Assembly: GCF_900105385.1 (NCBI RefSeq)
Contig: NZ_LT629772.1
Location: forward strand, 5,022,001-5,086,000
Source of the DNA: Microlunatus soli
GTDB lineage: Bacteria > Actinomycetota > Actinomycetes > Propionibacteriales > Propionibacteriaceae
Reading direction: 5' to 3'
DNA length: 64,000 nt
Position 1 is the stretch's first letter. Every line of letters starts with the position of its first letter. Positions 1 through 8,238 of this stretch are shown in pieces. A program made the translations under genes and the position numbers. The notes under the pieces were generated by a model, which saw nothing but the letters and a program-made list of their open reading frames with translations, was not told the DNA's origin and did not search any database.

Positions 1-2
1 AG

Positions 3-1523
3 TCCGACCAGGCGGTGGCCAACGCCAAGGTGACGTTGCCGAGCTATCGGCCGTTGTCGACGGTCAAGCCGGATCTGCCCGGCGACGATGTGATCCTGGA
101 CGGATTCCTGTCCTATCCCGCCGATCCCCGACGGTCGGTGCAGGGCACCATGGGTGACGGCAAACCGATCACCTTCATGACCAACATCCCCGGCGCCATC
201 CCGCCGTCGGTGGACAAGAACGCGTTCTGGCAGCAGCTCAACGATCGGCTCGGCAGCGAGCTGCAGATCAGCATGTCCTCCAACGACGAGTACCCGAAGA
301 AGTTCGCGACCAGGATCGCCGGAGATGATCTTCCCGACATCCTGAACATCCCTACCACCACGCCGCAGCTACCGGCGCTGGTCAAGGCCAAGTGTGTCGA
401 CCTGACCGAGCAACTCAGCGGGGACGCGATCAAGAAGTATCCGAATCTGGCCAACCTCCCGACCGAGGCATGGCGCGGCTGTGTCTTCAACGGCGCGATC
501 TACGGAGTGCCGGTGGTGCGGTTGATGTCGCGTACGTCCGGACCGCTGTACCGGGAGGATCTGCTGGCCGAACACGGCATCACCGATCCGGCGCCGAAGG
601 ACTTCGCCGCCTTCCGCGACATCTGCGTGGAGATGACCGACACCAAACGGAACCGCTGGTCCTGGGCAGTGCCGCCGACGAACTACGTCAAGCAGATGCT
701 GGGGATCGGGCCGGGCTGGACCGAGAAGGGCGGCACCTTCACCCACGCCAACGAGTCCGACAAGGTGCCGCAGGCGTTGGAGGCGGTGCGCACGATGTAC
801 GCCGACAATCTGATCAATCCCGACGCCCTGACCTCCGGTGCCAGCGCACAGAAGGAGTGGTTCGGCGGCGGGATCGTCAGCTTCGTCTACGACTCCTACG
901 TCGCCTGGAACCAGTTCTACGCCGACAACACCTCGGTGAAGGGATTCGAGGTCAACATGCTCGACGTACCGGGCTTCGACGGCGGCGACGGTACGCCGTG
1001 GATGGGTGCTGCGCTGAACAATCTGACCGCCTTCACCCAGGGATCCGACCACAAGATCGACACCCTGCTGGCGTTGGCCGACTGGATGGCCGCACCGTTC
1101 GGCACCGAGGAATACCTGTTTCGCAAGTACGGCGTGCCGGGCACCGATTTTTCCTTGCAGGGCAGCGATCCGGTCCCCAACGCCAAGGGAGTCCTGGAGA
1201 CCGGGATCGGATTGCAGTACATCTGCGACTCCCGGATGGCGCTCTACCTGGCCGGCAAGCCCGAGGTGCCGAAGAAGCAGCAGCAGCGCCAGCGTTCGGT
1301 CAAGCCGCGACTGGTCCGCGACGAGTCGTACGGGCTGTACTCGGAGACGATGTCGAAGACGGGGCCGACGATCGACGGCACCCTGAACGACCTGCAGACC
1401 CAGATCATCGCCGGCCGGAAACCGGTGTCGGCCTGGAAACAGGGTGTACAGGACTGGCTGGCCGGCGGTGGTGAAAGGATCCGCGCCGAGCTGCAGAAGG
1501 CCCACGCCGATGTCGCTGGCTAG
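3..1523 (+). CDS. ABC transporter extracellular solute-binding protein (5' end cut by window)
   Basis: The frame is open from the left edge, so the signal peptide lies outside the window; about 506 residues are visible and end at a TAG at 1521. A GTG at 15 is an internal codon, not a convincing start. The protein resembles the large LplA/YtcQ-type sugar- or oligosaccharide-binding lipoproteins of Gram-positives, and is alignable by eye with the complete paralogue at 35531-37201. Both share a proline-rich linker, then the fold starting near 'TFMTNIPGAIPP', and both end in a basic helix. It is followed by two permeases with overlapping or near-overlapping starts, so it is the substrate receptor of that importer. 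The substrate cannot be read from sequence; the sulfatase downstream hints at a sulfated or otherwise decorated glycan (inference). Confidence 0.85.
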   Translation, partial: SDQAVANAKVTLPSYRPLSTVKPDLPGDDVILDGFLSYPADPRRSVQGTMGDGKPITFMTNIPGAIPPSVDKNAFWQQLNDRLGSELQISMSSNDEYPKKFATRIAGDDLPDILNIPTTTPQLPALVKAKCVDLTEQLSGDAIKKYPNLANLPTEAWRGCVFNGAIYGVPVVRLMSRTSGPLYREDLLAEHGITDPAPKDFAAFRDICVEMTDTKRNRWSWAVPPTNYVKQMLGIGPGWTEKGGTFTHANESDKVPQALEAVRTMYADNLINPDALTSGASAQKEWFGGGIVSFVYDSYVAWNQFYADNTSVKGFEVNMLDVPGFDGGDGTPWMGAALNNLTAFTQGSDHKIDTLLALADWMAAPFGTEEYLFRKYGVPGTDFSLQGSDPVPNAKGVLETGIGLQYICDSRMALYLAGKPEVPKKQQQRQRSVKPRLVRDESYGLYSETMSKTGPTIDGTLNDLQTQIIAGRKPVSAWKQGVQDWLAGGGERIRAELQKAHADVAG

Positions 1524-2517
1524 CCGATCTGTTGAGCGGTCCTCGGCTCCCGATCACGACCCGGTCACAGCGTCGCCCGCGGCGAGCCGGCCCACCGCGG
1601 CCCGCCGTCGCGGCGTCTGGTCCAAGCTCTGGCGGGATCGGGTGTTGATCTTGTTCTGCCTACCAGGGTTGGCGGTGATCATCGGTTTCCACTACCTGCC
1701 GCTGCTGGGCAACGTCATCGCCTTCAAGGATTATCAGCCGTTCCTCGGCATCGCCGGCAGTGACTGGTCCGGACTGGACAACTTTGCGGTGATCTTCGGC
1801 GGCGATTCCCAGTTCCTGAACGCCCTGAAGAACACACTGATCCTGACAGCGCTGCAATCGGTGTTTGTCTTTCCGGCGCCGATCCTGCTGGCCCTGCTGC
1901 TCAACTCGCTGCTGTCGGAGTCGATCAAGCGGATCGTGCAGAGTGTGCTCTACCTGCCGCACTTCCTGTCCTGGGTGATGGTGGTCGCCCTGTTCCAGTC
2001 CGTGCTCGGCGGCAGCGGGCTACTGAACAATTTCCTCCGGGCGCATGATCTCGACACCCTGAGCATCATCGGCAACCCCGACACCTTCCGGATCCTGCTG
2101 ACCTCGCAGGTGATCTGGAAGGACACCGGCTGGGCGACCATCCTGTTCCTGGCGGCATTGTCCCAGATCGACGCACAGCTCTACGAAGCAGCCAGCGTCG
2201 ACGGGGCCGGCCGCACCCGACAGCTCTGGCACGTCACGCTGCCCGGGCTGAAACCGATCATCATCTTGCTCTTCATCCTCCGGCTCGGTGACTCCCTGAC
2301 CGTCGGCTTCGAGCAGATCATCCTGCAGCAGCAGGCGGTCGGCCGGGACGTCTCGGAGGTGTTGGACACCTATGTGTACAACAACGGCATCATCGCCGGT
2401 GACTGGGGAGCGTCGGCCGCCGTCGGTCTGGTCAAGGGGATCGTCGGCGTGGTACTGGTGCTGACCGCGAACAAGATCGCCCACATCTTCGGTGAGGAAG
2501 GGGTGTACCAGCGATGA
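1510..2517 (+). CDS. ABC sugar transporter permease, LplB type
   Basis: 335-residue inner-membrane permease. I chose the ATG at 1510, which overlaps the end of the binding-protein gene by 14 nt; the open frame continues upstream to 1444 but that part is antisense-like filler. The cytoplasmic N-terminus is arginine-rich and is followed by six predicted membrane segments starting near 'VLILFCLPGLAVIIGFHYLP'. The EAA loop that docks on the ATPase is visible as 'LYEAASVDGAGRTRQLWHVT'. The family (COG4209, LplB) imports oligosaccharides or polysaccharide fragments together with an LplC/YtcP partner, which is the next gene. It is very similar to the permease at 33560-34537. No ATPase is encoded nearby. 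Confidence 0.92.
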   Translation: MSLASRSVERSSAPDHDPVTASPAASRPTAARRRGVWSKLWRDRVLILFCLPGLAVIIGFHYLPLLGNVIAFKDYQPFLGIAGSDWSGLDNFAVIFGGDSQFLNALKNTLILTALQSVFVFPAPILLALLLNSLLSESIKRIVQSVLYLPHFLSWVMVVALFQSVLGGSGLLNNFLRAHDLDTLSIIGNPDTFRILLTSQVIWKDTGWATILFLAALSQIDAQLYEAASVDGAGRTRQLWHVTLPGLKPIIILLFILRLGDSLTVGFEQIILQQQAVGRDVSEVLDTYVYNNGIIAGDWGASAAVGLVKGIVGVVLVLTANKIAHIFGEEGVYQR

Positions 2518-3425
2518 CGACTCAAGCGCTGTCCCGACGACCGGGGCGGCCCCGGTCCCTGCGACAGGCACCACCTTGGCCGGTGCGGATCGGCAAGGGA
2601 GTCGTGCTCGCGATCGCCTGCCTACTGGTGATCTTCCCGTTCATCGGTGTGCTCGCCACATCGATTGCTCCGGCCGAACAGATCTCTGCATCCGGTGGGC
2701 TGGTGCTCTGGCCACGAGCGGTAACGCTGACGGCGTACGAGTCGATCTTTGCCGGCGGCGTGGTGACGCGTGCCCTGATCGTCAGTGTTCTGGTCACCGT
2801 GGTCGGCACCGTGCTGAGCCTGACCGTCTCCTGCCTGCTGGCCTACGCGTTGTCCCGTCGGCAGTTCGTCGCCGGCCGACCGATCCTGATCATCGTGCTG
2901 GTCAGCATGCTGTTCTCGCCGGGCATCATCCCGACCTATCTGGTCGTCAAACAGGCCGGACTGCTGGACAGCCTCTGGGCCCTGATCATCCCGACCATGG
3001 TGAACGCCTTCAACGTGGTGGTGCTGCGGGCCTTCTTCACCGGGGTGCCGGCCGAGATCACCGAGAGCGCCCGGGTGGACGGGGCAGGGGAGTTGCAGAT
3101 CTTCGGACGGATCATGCTCCCACTGTCCAAGGCGGTGCTGGCCGTCGTCGGTCTGTTCTACGCGGTGGGCTACTGGAACGCGTTCTTCAATGCCCTGCTC
3201 TACCTCAATGACTCCCGACTCTGGCCACTGCAGCTGGTGCTGCGCACCTATGTGGTCAACGACACCGCGCTGGGCAGCGCGGAGCTGGCGACCGAGCAAC
3301 TGCCACCACAGCCGGCGATCAGGATGGCCATCCTGGTCATCTCGATCGTGCCGATCCTGATCGTCTACCCCTTGCTGCAAAGGCATTTCGCCAAGGGTGT
3401 GCTGACCGGGGCGGTGAAGGGCTGA
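2514..3425 (+). CDS. ABC sugar transporter permease, YtcP/LplC type
   Basis: 303-residue second permease of the importer. Its ATG overlaps the preceding stop as ATGA, indicating translational coupling. Six membrane segments are predicted; the EAA motif is in 'ITESARVDGAGELQIFGRIM', and the C-terminus 'FAKGVLTGAVKG' is characteristic of the YtcP/LplC group. The paralogue at 34537-35475 ends almost identically ('FTKGVLTGAIKG'). It works with the LplB-type partner to form the channel, and a stand-alone MsmK-like ATPase must be supplied from elsewhere. Confidence 0.92.
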   Translation: MTTQALSRRPGRPRSLRQAPPWPVRIGKGVVLAIACLLVIFPFIGVLATSIAPAEQISASGGLVLWPRAVTLTAYESIFAGGVVTRALIVSVLVTVVGTVLSLTVSCLLAYALSRRQFVAGRPILIIVLVSMLFSPGIIPTYLVVKQAGLLDSLWALIIPTMVNAFNVVVLRAFFTGVPAEITESARVDGAGELQIFGRIMLPLSKAVLAVVGLFYAVGYWNAFFNALLYLNDSRLWPLQLVLRTYVVNDTALGSAELATEQLPPQPAIRMAILVISIVPILIVYPLLQRHFAKGVLTGAVKG

Positions 3426-3426
3426 G

Positions 3427-4785
3427 ATGGACGGCCCGCCGAACATCGTGGTGATCCTCTCCGACGAGCACGCCGCCGATGCAGCAGGATTTGCCGGACA
3501 CCCCCAGGTCCGGACACCGCAGCTGGACCGACTCAGCCGATCGGGGGTCACCTTCGACAACGCCTACTGCACCAGCCCGATGTGTGTGCCGTCCCGGCTG
3601 TCGATGCTGACCGGTCGTTACGTGCACCGGATCGGCGCCTGGGACAACGAGGTCAGTCCGTCGCCGGAATTCCCGACCTGGGGTGATCATCTCCGGCCGG
3701 CCGGCTACCGGAGCGTGCTGGACGGGCGAACGCACGTCAACGGCGACGACCGGCTGGTCGGGTTCGATGGGCGACTGGTCGATGATCATCCCGACTGGCT
3801 GGCCAGCAGTGGCCGTCCGGTGCCGCGGACAGCGGACTGGCAACGGGGCAGCAACTCCCACGTCAGTGAGGTCGCTGTCGGTCCACATCACCACACCGAC
3901 AGCGATCGGGCCACCACCCGGGCGGCGGTCGACTTCCTGCAGGGTCGGCAGCGGGCGGCGCCGTTCCTGCTCTACGTCGGCTACATGCATCCCCACTTCC
4001 CGTTCGTGGTGCCGCCGGACTACGCCGATCTGTACGACGCCGATCAGGTACCGTTGCCGACCGGATGGGACACTCCGGTGCGAATGCAGCATCCGGTGAT
4101 TGCCCAACTGCGACACAGCTTCCGTAACGACGAGCCGCTCGCGGCGGACCAGGTGCGTGCCGCAACGGCCGCCTACTGGGCGTTGATCACGCACCTCGAC
4201 GATCAGATCGGGCTGCTGCTGGCTGCCCTGGAGAACACCGGTCTGACCGACGCCACGGTCGTGATCTACACCAGTGATCATGGTGAGATGGCGGGCCGGC
4301 ACGGGATCTGGCAGAAACAGTGCTTCTACGAACCGGCGGTCCGGGTGCCCATGATCATCCGCGACGGCCGATCGCCCGATGGCGCGGGACGACGGGAGTC
4401 CACCCCGGTCAGCACCGTCGACCTACTGCCGACGCTTCGTGATCTCGCCGGACTGCCCGGCGACCCGGAGCTGCCGGGGCGGAGCCTGCTGGGTCCGTTG
4501 TCCCCGGTCCCGGTCTTCGCGGAGTATCACGCCCAGGGCCAGCTCACCGGCGGCTTCATGCTGCGCTCCGGTTGCTACAAACTGTGTGCCTACGCGGGCC
4601 GATCGCCGCAACTCTTCGACCTCGTCGATGATCCGGAGGAGCTGACCGACCTGGCCGGAGATGCTGCCTACGCCGAGGTGTTGGACCGGCTGCAGACCGA
4701 ATTGGCGATGATCATCGACATCGACGAGGTCGACCGACGGGCCCGGGCGGACCAGGCCGAGCGGACCGTCGTCGCCCGACGATGA
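3427..4785 (+). CDS. Sulfatase, type I formylglycine-dependent
   Basis: 452-residue alkaline-phosphatase-superfamily sulfatase starting one base after the permease stop, so it is operonic with the importer. The active-site signature is CVPSR at residues 53-57, whose cysteine should be converted to formylglycine. The second metal and active-site block is 'TSDHGEMAGRHG' near residue 282. There is no signal peptide, so it probably acts in the cytoplasm on sulfated sugars after import, or on a choline-sulfate-like ester; the substrate is unknown. Formylglycine-generating enzyme is not encoded in the window. The 3' end abuts the convergent gene at 4786 with no spacer. The family assignment is firm, the substrate is inference. 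Confidence 0.88.
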   Translation: MDGPPNIVVILSDEHAADAAGFAGHPQVRTPQLDRLSRSGVTFDNAYCTSPMCVPSRLSMLTGRYVHRIGAWDNEVSPSPEFPTWGDHLRPAGYRSVLDGRTHVNGDDRLVGFDGRLVDDHPDWLASSGRPVPRTADWQRGSNSHVSEVAVGPHHHTDSDRATTRAAVDFLQGRQRAAPFLLYVGYMHPHFPFVVPPDYADLYDADQVPLPTGWDTPVRMQHPVIAQLRHSFRNDEPLAADQVRAATAAYWALITHLDDQIGLLLAALENTGLTDATVVIYTSDHGEMAGRHGIWQKQCFYEPAVRVPMIIRDGRSPDGAGRRESTPVSTVDLLPTLRDLAGLPGDPELPGRSLLGPLSPVPVFAEYHAQGQLTGGFMLRSGCYKLCAYAGRSPQLFDLVDDPEELTDLAGDAAYAEVLDRLQTELAMIIDIDEVDRRARADQAERTVVARR

Positions 4786-5934
4786 TCACCCCGGCGGCAG
4801 GATCCGGACGTCGGTGACGGTGAGATCGAGCGCGGTGGCCGCGGCCGTGATCTGTTCGGAGGCGCGTTCGGCGGTCAGGCCCGAACCGGCGGTGAAGGGG
4901 CGCAACTCGATCACGGTGTCGGCGGAGGGGCGACCGGGCATCGTCCGCCAGCCGCCGACGATCCGGCCGTCCAGCAGGATCATCGGCAGGAACATCCCGT
5001 TGGCCCGGGTCCAGATCCGGTCCAGGTGCTCGCGGTCGATGAAGCGGTCCCGGTTGGCCGGTGCATAGCCGAGCAGCAGTCCGTCGAACTCGGGCAACAG
5101 CCGGAGGCCTGGGTCGCTGCCCCGACGCTGCGGCAGCTCGGCCAGGTCGATCAGGTCCTCACCGTTCGACACCGGATGCCGAACCAGCTCGTCGGTCATG
5201 CTCGCCAGTGCGCGGTCCACCGGTGTCAACGCACTGCCGGCCCACCAGGCGATGTCCCGGCGGGTGGCCGGGCCGTAGGCGGACAGGTGGACCCGGACCA
5301 ACTCGATCATCGCCTGCTCAGCGGAACGCGGCGCGAGTTCCGGTCCGACGACATCAATCGCGGTCCGATGCAGGGTGTCGATGCGTCGTTCCCAGTGGTC
5401 ATCACGAGGCCGTCGCAGCAGACCACTGTGGCCCCAGATCAGATTGCCGGCCTGGCTGGAACTGGCGCCCGGTCGGACGGACGCTCCACGGTCGGCCAGC
5501 CAGCCGAAGATCTGCTCAGTCAGCTCGGCGCGGGGCCGCCAGTTACCGGTGCAGAATGCCTCGATCTCGGTGATCAGATCCGGAACGGTCAGCCCCGCGT
5601 CGGTGAGCCCGAGGACTCGCCGCAGATCGACCGCCCGGGCCTGACGGGAGACCGCGTCCAGTGCACCGAACGGCGCCGGCCGACTGGTGTGCACGGTGCC
5701 GCGGAGATTGGTGGTCTTGATCAGATCGCCGTCGACGAACCCATCCCGTACGGTCGCGTAGCTCACTCCGGGCAGCCGCGCGGCCGCAGTCAGGAACGGC
5801 GCCCGTGGCACCTGCGACTGGATCGGTCCGACCCGATCGAACAGCTCCCGGACCGCTGCCCGTCCTCGCCCTCGGATCGTCGGGAACTGCCGCCCCAGCG
5901 TGATCCCAGCCAGCCGCTCCCGAGTCAGTTTCAT
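4786..5934 (-). CDS. Winged-helix DNA-binding domain protein (HTH_42 / YcaQ-like)
   Basis: 382 residues from the ATG at 5934; a TTG three codons upstream (5943) is the only longer start. The N-terminal pattern 'GRAAVRELFDRVGPIQSQVP' and the central 'DRFIDREHLDRIWTRANG' are typical of the HTH_42 (DUF1006) family of stacked winged helices. Some members are DNA glycosylases that unhook interstrand crosslinks (AlkX/YcaQ), but many actinobacterial members are uncharacterised. It is the last gene of a three-gene minus-strand operon with an ArsR-type regulator and a DHA2 efflux pump, which would suit a response to DNA-damaging or toxic small molecules (inference). The stop is directly adjacent to the sulfatase stop. 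Confidence 0.8.
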   Translation of the reverse strand: MKLTRERLAGITLGRQFPTIRGRGRAAVRELFDRVGPIQSQVPRAPFLTAAARLPGVSYATVRDGFVDGDLIKTTNLRGTVHTSRPAPFGALDAVSRQARAVDLRRVLGLTDAGLTVPDLITEIEAFCTGNWRPRAELTEQIFGWLADRGASVRPGASSSQAGNLIWGHSGLLRRPRDDHWERRIDTLHRTAIDVVGPELAPRSAEQAMIELVRVHLSAYGPATRRDIAWWAGSALTPVDRALASMTDELVRHPVSNGEDLIDLAELPQRRGSDPGLRLLPEFDGLLLGYAPANRDRFIDREHLDRIWTRANGMFLPMILLDGRIVGGWRTMPGRPSADTVIELRPFTAGSGLTAERASEQITAAATALDLTVTDVRILPPG

Positions 5935-5945
5935 GATCGACAACC

Positions 5946-6713
5946 CTAGTGTTCCCGACCGCTGTCGGGTGCGGAGAGCAGGTCCAGGCCGAATTCGGTG
6001 CGGAGGACGGTCGTCCCGCTGCCGGTGAGGCGCAGCGCACGATGGGTGTCGCGTGGTTCGAGCCAGCCGGCGTCCAGGAACCGGTCCCGGATGCCGCGTC
6101 CCAGTTGGCCGGCCAAGTGATGACGGGTCTCGGTCCAGTCGACGCAGTAGCGCACCAGCCGGCGGCGTCCGCCGGGCAACGTGATCCGAAGTCGATCAAG
6201 GAACCGTCGCCCGTCGGCGGTGAGTTCGTAGTCGATGTCCTGACCGGACCCGGCCGGATGATCGGCCTCGGCGTGCTGCCGGTCGAAGGTCCCGTCGCCA
6301 CCGACGATCAGACCGCGATCCAGCATGCTGCGCATGATGCCGACGCCGACCCGGCCGGCGATGTGGTCGTAGCAGGTGCGGGCCAGGCGCAGTTGGCCGG
6401 CGCGGGTGCTGGATCGCAAGGAGGTGATCGGCTCGGCAGGGGAGAGTTGGGTCAGCCGCTCCAGGATGTCGGCCACCTGCGGACCGGCCAGCCGGAAATG
6501 TCGGTTCCGTCCGTCGGCGCGGACGGTGATCAGTCCGCCCTCGGTGAGTCTGCGCAGGTGGGCGCTGGCCGTCGACCGACTGACTCCGGCCTCGGTGGCC
6601 AACAGACTGGCCGACAGCTCGCGTCCGGAACTGAGGGCCAGCAGGATCCTGCTCCGGGCGCGATCGGCGAGGAGTTCACCGATCCGGGACAGGTCAGCGT
6701 CGCCGGTCATCAT
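5946..6713 (-). CDS. ArsR-family winged-helix transcriptional regulator
   Basis: 255 residues. The first of two adjacent ATGs, at 6713, overlaps the stop of the upstream MFS gene as ATGA, so it is preferred over 6710. Residues about 5-75 form an ArsR/SmtB-like winged helix, with the recognition helix in 'LLATEAGVSRSTASAHLRRL'. No CxCxC-type metal site is seen in the DNA-binding helix, so a metal inducer is not supported. The C-terminal half is an extra domain seen in some larger ArsR-like proteins and may bind the inducer. The 20-bp perfect palindrome at 8151-8170 upstream of the operon is its obvious candidate operator. The open frame extends far upstream, but only as a shadow of the pump gene. 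Confidence 0.85.
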   Translation of the reverse strand: MMTGDADLSRIGELLADRARSRILLALSSGRELSASLLATEAGVSRSTASAHLRRLTEGGLITVRADGRNRHFRLAGPQVADILERLTQLSPAEPITSLRSSTRAGQLRLARTCYDHIAGRVGVGIMRSMLDRGLIVGGDGTFDRQHAEADHPAGSGQDIDYELTADGRRFLDRLRITLPGGRRRLVRYCVDWTETRHHLAGQLGRGIRDRFLDAGWLEPRDTHRALRLTGSGTTVLRTEFGLDLLSAPDSGREH

Positions 6714-8128
6714 CGTGCCCTCCCTGCGGATTCGTCGTCGGTGGTGGCCCGGACCGCACTGACGACGGCGAGCCCGCACACCATTGTCCCCACCAACAGC
6801 GCAACCGTCGCGCCGTCGCGGGGACCGCCTGCATTCAGCAACGCACCGAGGACCGCGACACCGATCGCGCCGCCGAGTTGTCGAGCAGTGTTCAGAGCGC
6901 CACCGGCCAGCCCGGCATGATCCGCCGGTGCTGCATTCAACGCGACCGACGTCATCGCCGGCATCGCCAGGGAACACAGGCCGATCACGGTCAGCCCGGT
7001 GATGATCAACACCGGTGAGCGCTGCCAGGTGCCGAGCGCGATCACGACGCTGCCGGCGGCGGCGAGCCCGAAGCCGGCGAGCATCGGTCGGCGCGGGCCG
7101 AGGCGGGCGGCGAGGAAGCCGCTGCCGGTCGCCCCGATGCTCACCACCAGCGCCATCGGCAGCACCGCCAGGCCGCCGTCCAAGGCGGAGAAGCCGAAGT
7201 CGCTCTGCAGCACCAGCGATACGCACAACAATGCGCCGTACATCGCGAAGTTGAAGCCGAAGCCGGTGACGATCGCCCAACGGAACCCGGCTGGCCGGAA
7301 CAAGCCGGGCGGCATCGTCGGACCGGCGCTGCGGCGTTCGACGGCGACGAAGCCGGTGGCGGTGATCACCGCCAGGACGAGCAGCCCGAGACCGACAGCC
7401 GGCCGTCCCTGACCGCTTTCGATGATGGCTCCGGCCAACGCTGCAAGGCTTCCGGTGCCGAGCAGTGTGCCGACCGGATCGAGTCGACGCGGCCGAGGCC
7501 GGTCCGGCGGTGCGGTGATCGCGATCGCCGCACCGACCAAGATCACGATCGGGATGTTGATCAAGAAGATCGCCGGCCAGCCGGCGTGTGTGATCAACAG
7601 ACCGCCGACGATCGGACCGGCGGCAAAGCCCGAGGTCGCCACCCCGCCCCAGATCCCCAGGGCCCGCGAACGGGACCGGCGCTCGGGATAGAGTCGGCCG
7701 ATCATCGCCAGTGACGGTGGCAGCATGATCGCCGCTGCGACCCCCTGCAGTACTCGGCCGATGATCAACAACTGCCACCCGGCGGCCAGCCCGGAGAGTA
7801 GCGAGGACAGTCCGAAGAGGCCGAAGCCGATCAGGCAGCTGCGCCGGTGGCCGATGCGGTCGCCCCAGGCGCCGGCGGCCAGCATGCAGGCCGCGAACGG
7901 TACGGCGTAGCCGTCGACCACCCACTGCGCGGCTCCGATGCTGCCGCCCAGGTCGCGGCGCAGGGTCGGCAACGCGACGTTGACGACCGTGGCGTCGAAC
8001 TGCACCAGCCCGAAGGTGAGGGACAGGGCGATCAGTGCGGTCGACCGGAGCACCCCGGTGGCCGGCGGGCCCCCGGGCTCCATCGAGGTCCCGTCCTCGG
8101 CTGCTGCTGGTGTGGCGTCGTACGGCAT
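6710..8128 (-). CDS. MFS drug-efflux transporter, DHA2 (EmrB/QacA) family
   Basis: 472 residues from the ATG at 8128; a GTG at 8143 would add five residues. About 14 hydrophobic segments are predicted. The first carries 'VQFDATVVNVALPTL', the DHA2 signature, and is followed by the loop 2-3 motif 'GAWGDRIGHRR'. It is a proton-driven exporter of toxic small molecules. It is the first gene of a translationally coupled operon with the ArsR regulator and the winged-helix protein, the usual arrangement for a self-regulated resistance pump. The cargo cannot be deduced. Confidence 0.9.
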   Translation of the reverse strand: MPYDATPAAAEDGTSMEPGGPPATGVLRSTALIALSLTFGLVQFDATVVNVALPTLRRDLGGSIGAAQWVVDGYAVPFAACMLAAGAWGDRIGHRRSCLIGFGLFGLSSLLSGLAAGWQLLIIGRVLQGVAAAIMLPPSLAMIGRLYPERRSRSRALGIWGGVATSGFAAGPIVGGLLITHAGWPAIFLINIPIVILVGAAIAITAPPDRPRPRRLDPVGTLLGTGSLAALAGAIIESGQGRPAVGLGLLVLAVITATGFVAVERRSAGPTMPPGLFRPAGFRWAIVTGFGFNFAMYGALLCVSLVLQSDFGFSALDGGLAVLPMALVVSIGATGSGFLAARLGPRRPMLAGFGLAAAGSVVIALGTWQRSPVLIITGLTVIGLCSLAMPAMTSVALNAAPADHAGLAGGALNTARQLGGAIGVAVLGALLNAGGPRDGATVALLVGTMVCGLAVVSAVRATTDDESAGRAR

Positions 8129-8150
8129 GGCGCCAGCCTGCACCGGGAAT

Positions 8151-8170
8151 GATTCGTCGGCCGACGAATC
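8151..8170. promoter_or_regulatory. Perfect 20-bp palindrome, candidate operator of the MFS/ArsR operon
   Basis: The sequence GATTCGTCGGCCGACGAATC is fully self-complementary with no spacer. It lies 22 bp upstream of the pump's ATG and 68 bp upstream of the oxidoreductase ATG, within the divergent intergenic region. It is a plausible binding site for the ArsR-type dimer encoded in the operon. Function is inference; the symmetry is directly visible. Confidence 0.7.
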
Positions 8171-8208
8171 GAGCGGGGCACAGTCGATGCCGAATCGAAG
8201 GGTTGACT

Positions 8209-8223
8209 ATGCATAATGTGCAT
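8209..8223. promoter_or_regulatory. 15-bp interrupted palindrome upstream of the FAD oxidoreductase/IclR operon
   Basis: ATGCA-TAATG-TGCAT: 5-bp arms with a 5-bp spacer, beginning 30 bp before the ATG at 8239. IclR-family operators are commonly about 15-bp imperfect palindromes, and an IclR gene is co-transcribed downstream, so this is a candidate autoregulatory site. A TTGACT immediately precedes it. If the ATG at 8209 were the true start, the site would fall inside the gene, which is one reason to prefer 8239. Confidence 0.5.
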
Positions 8224-8238
8224 GGCCATACTGCCTGC

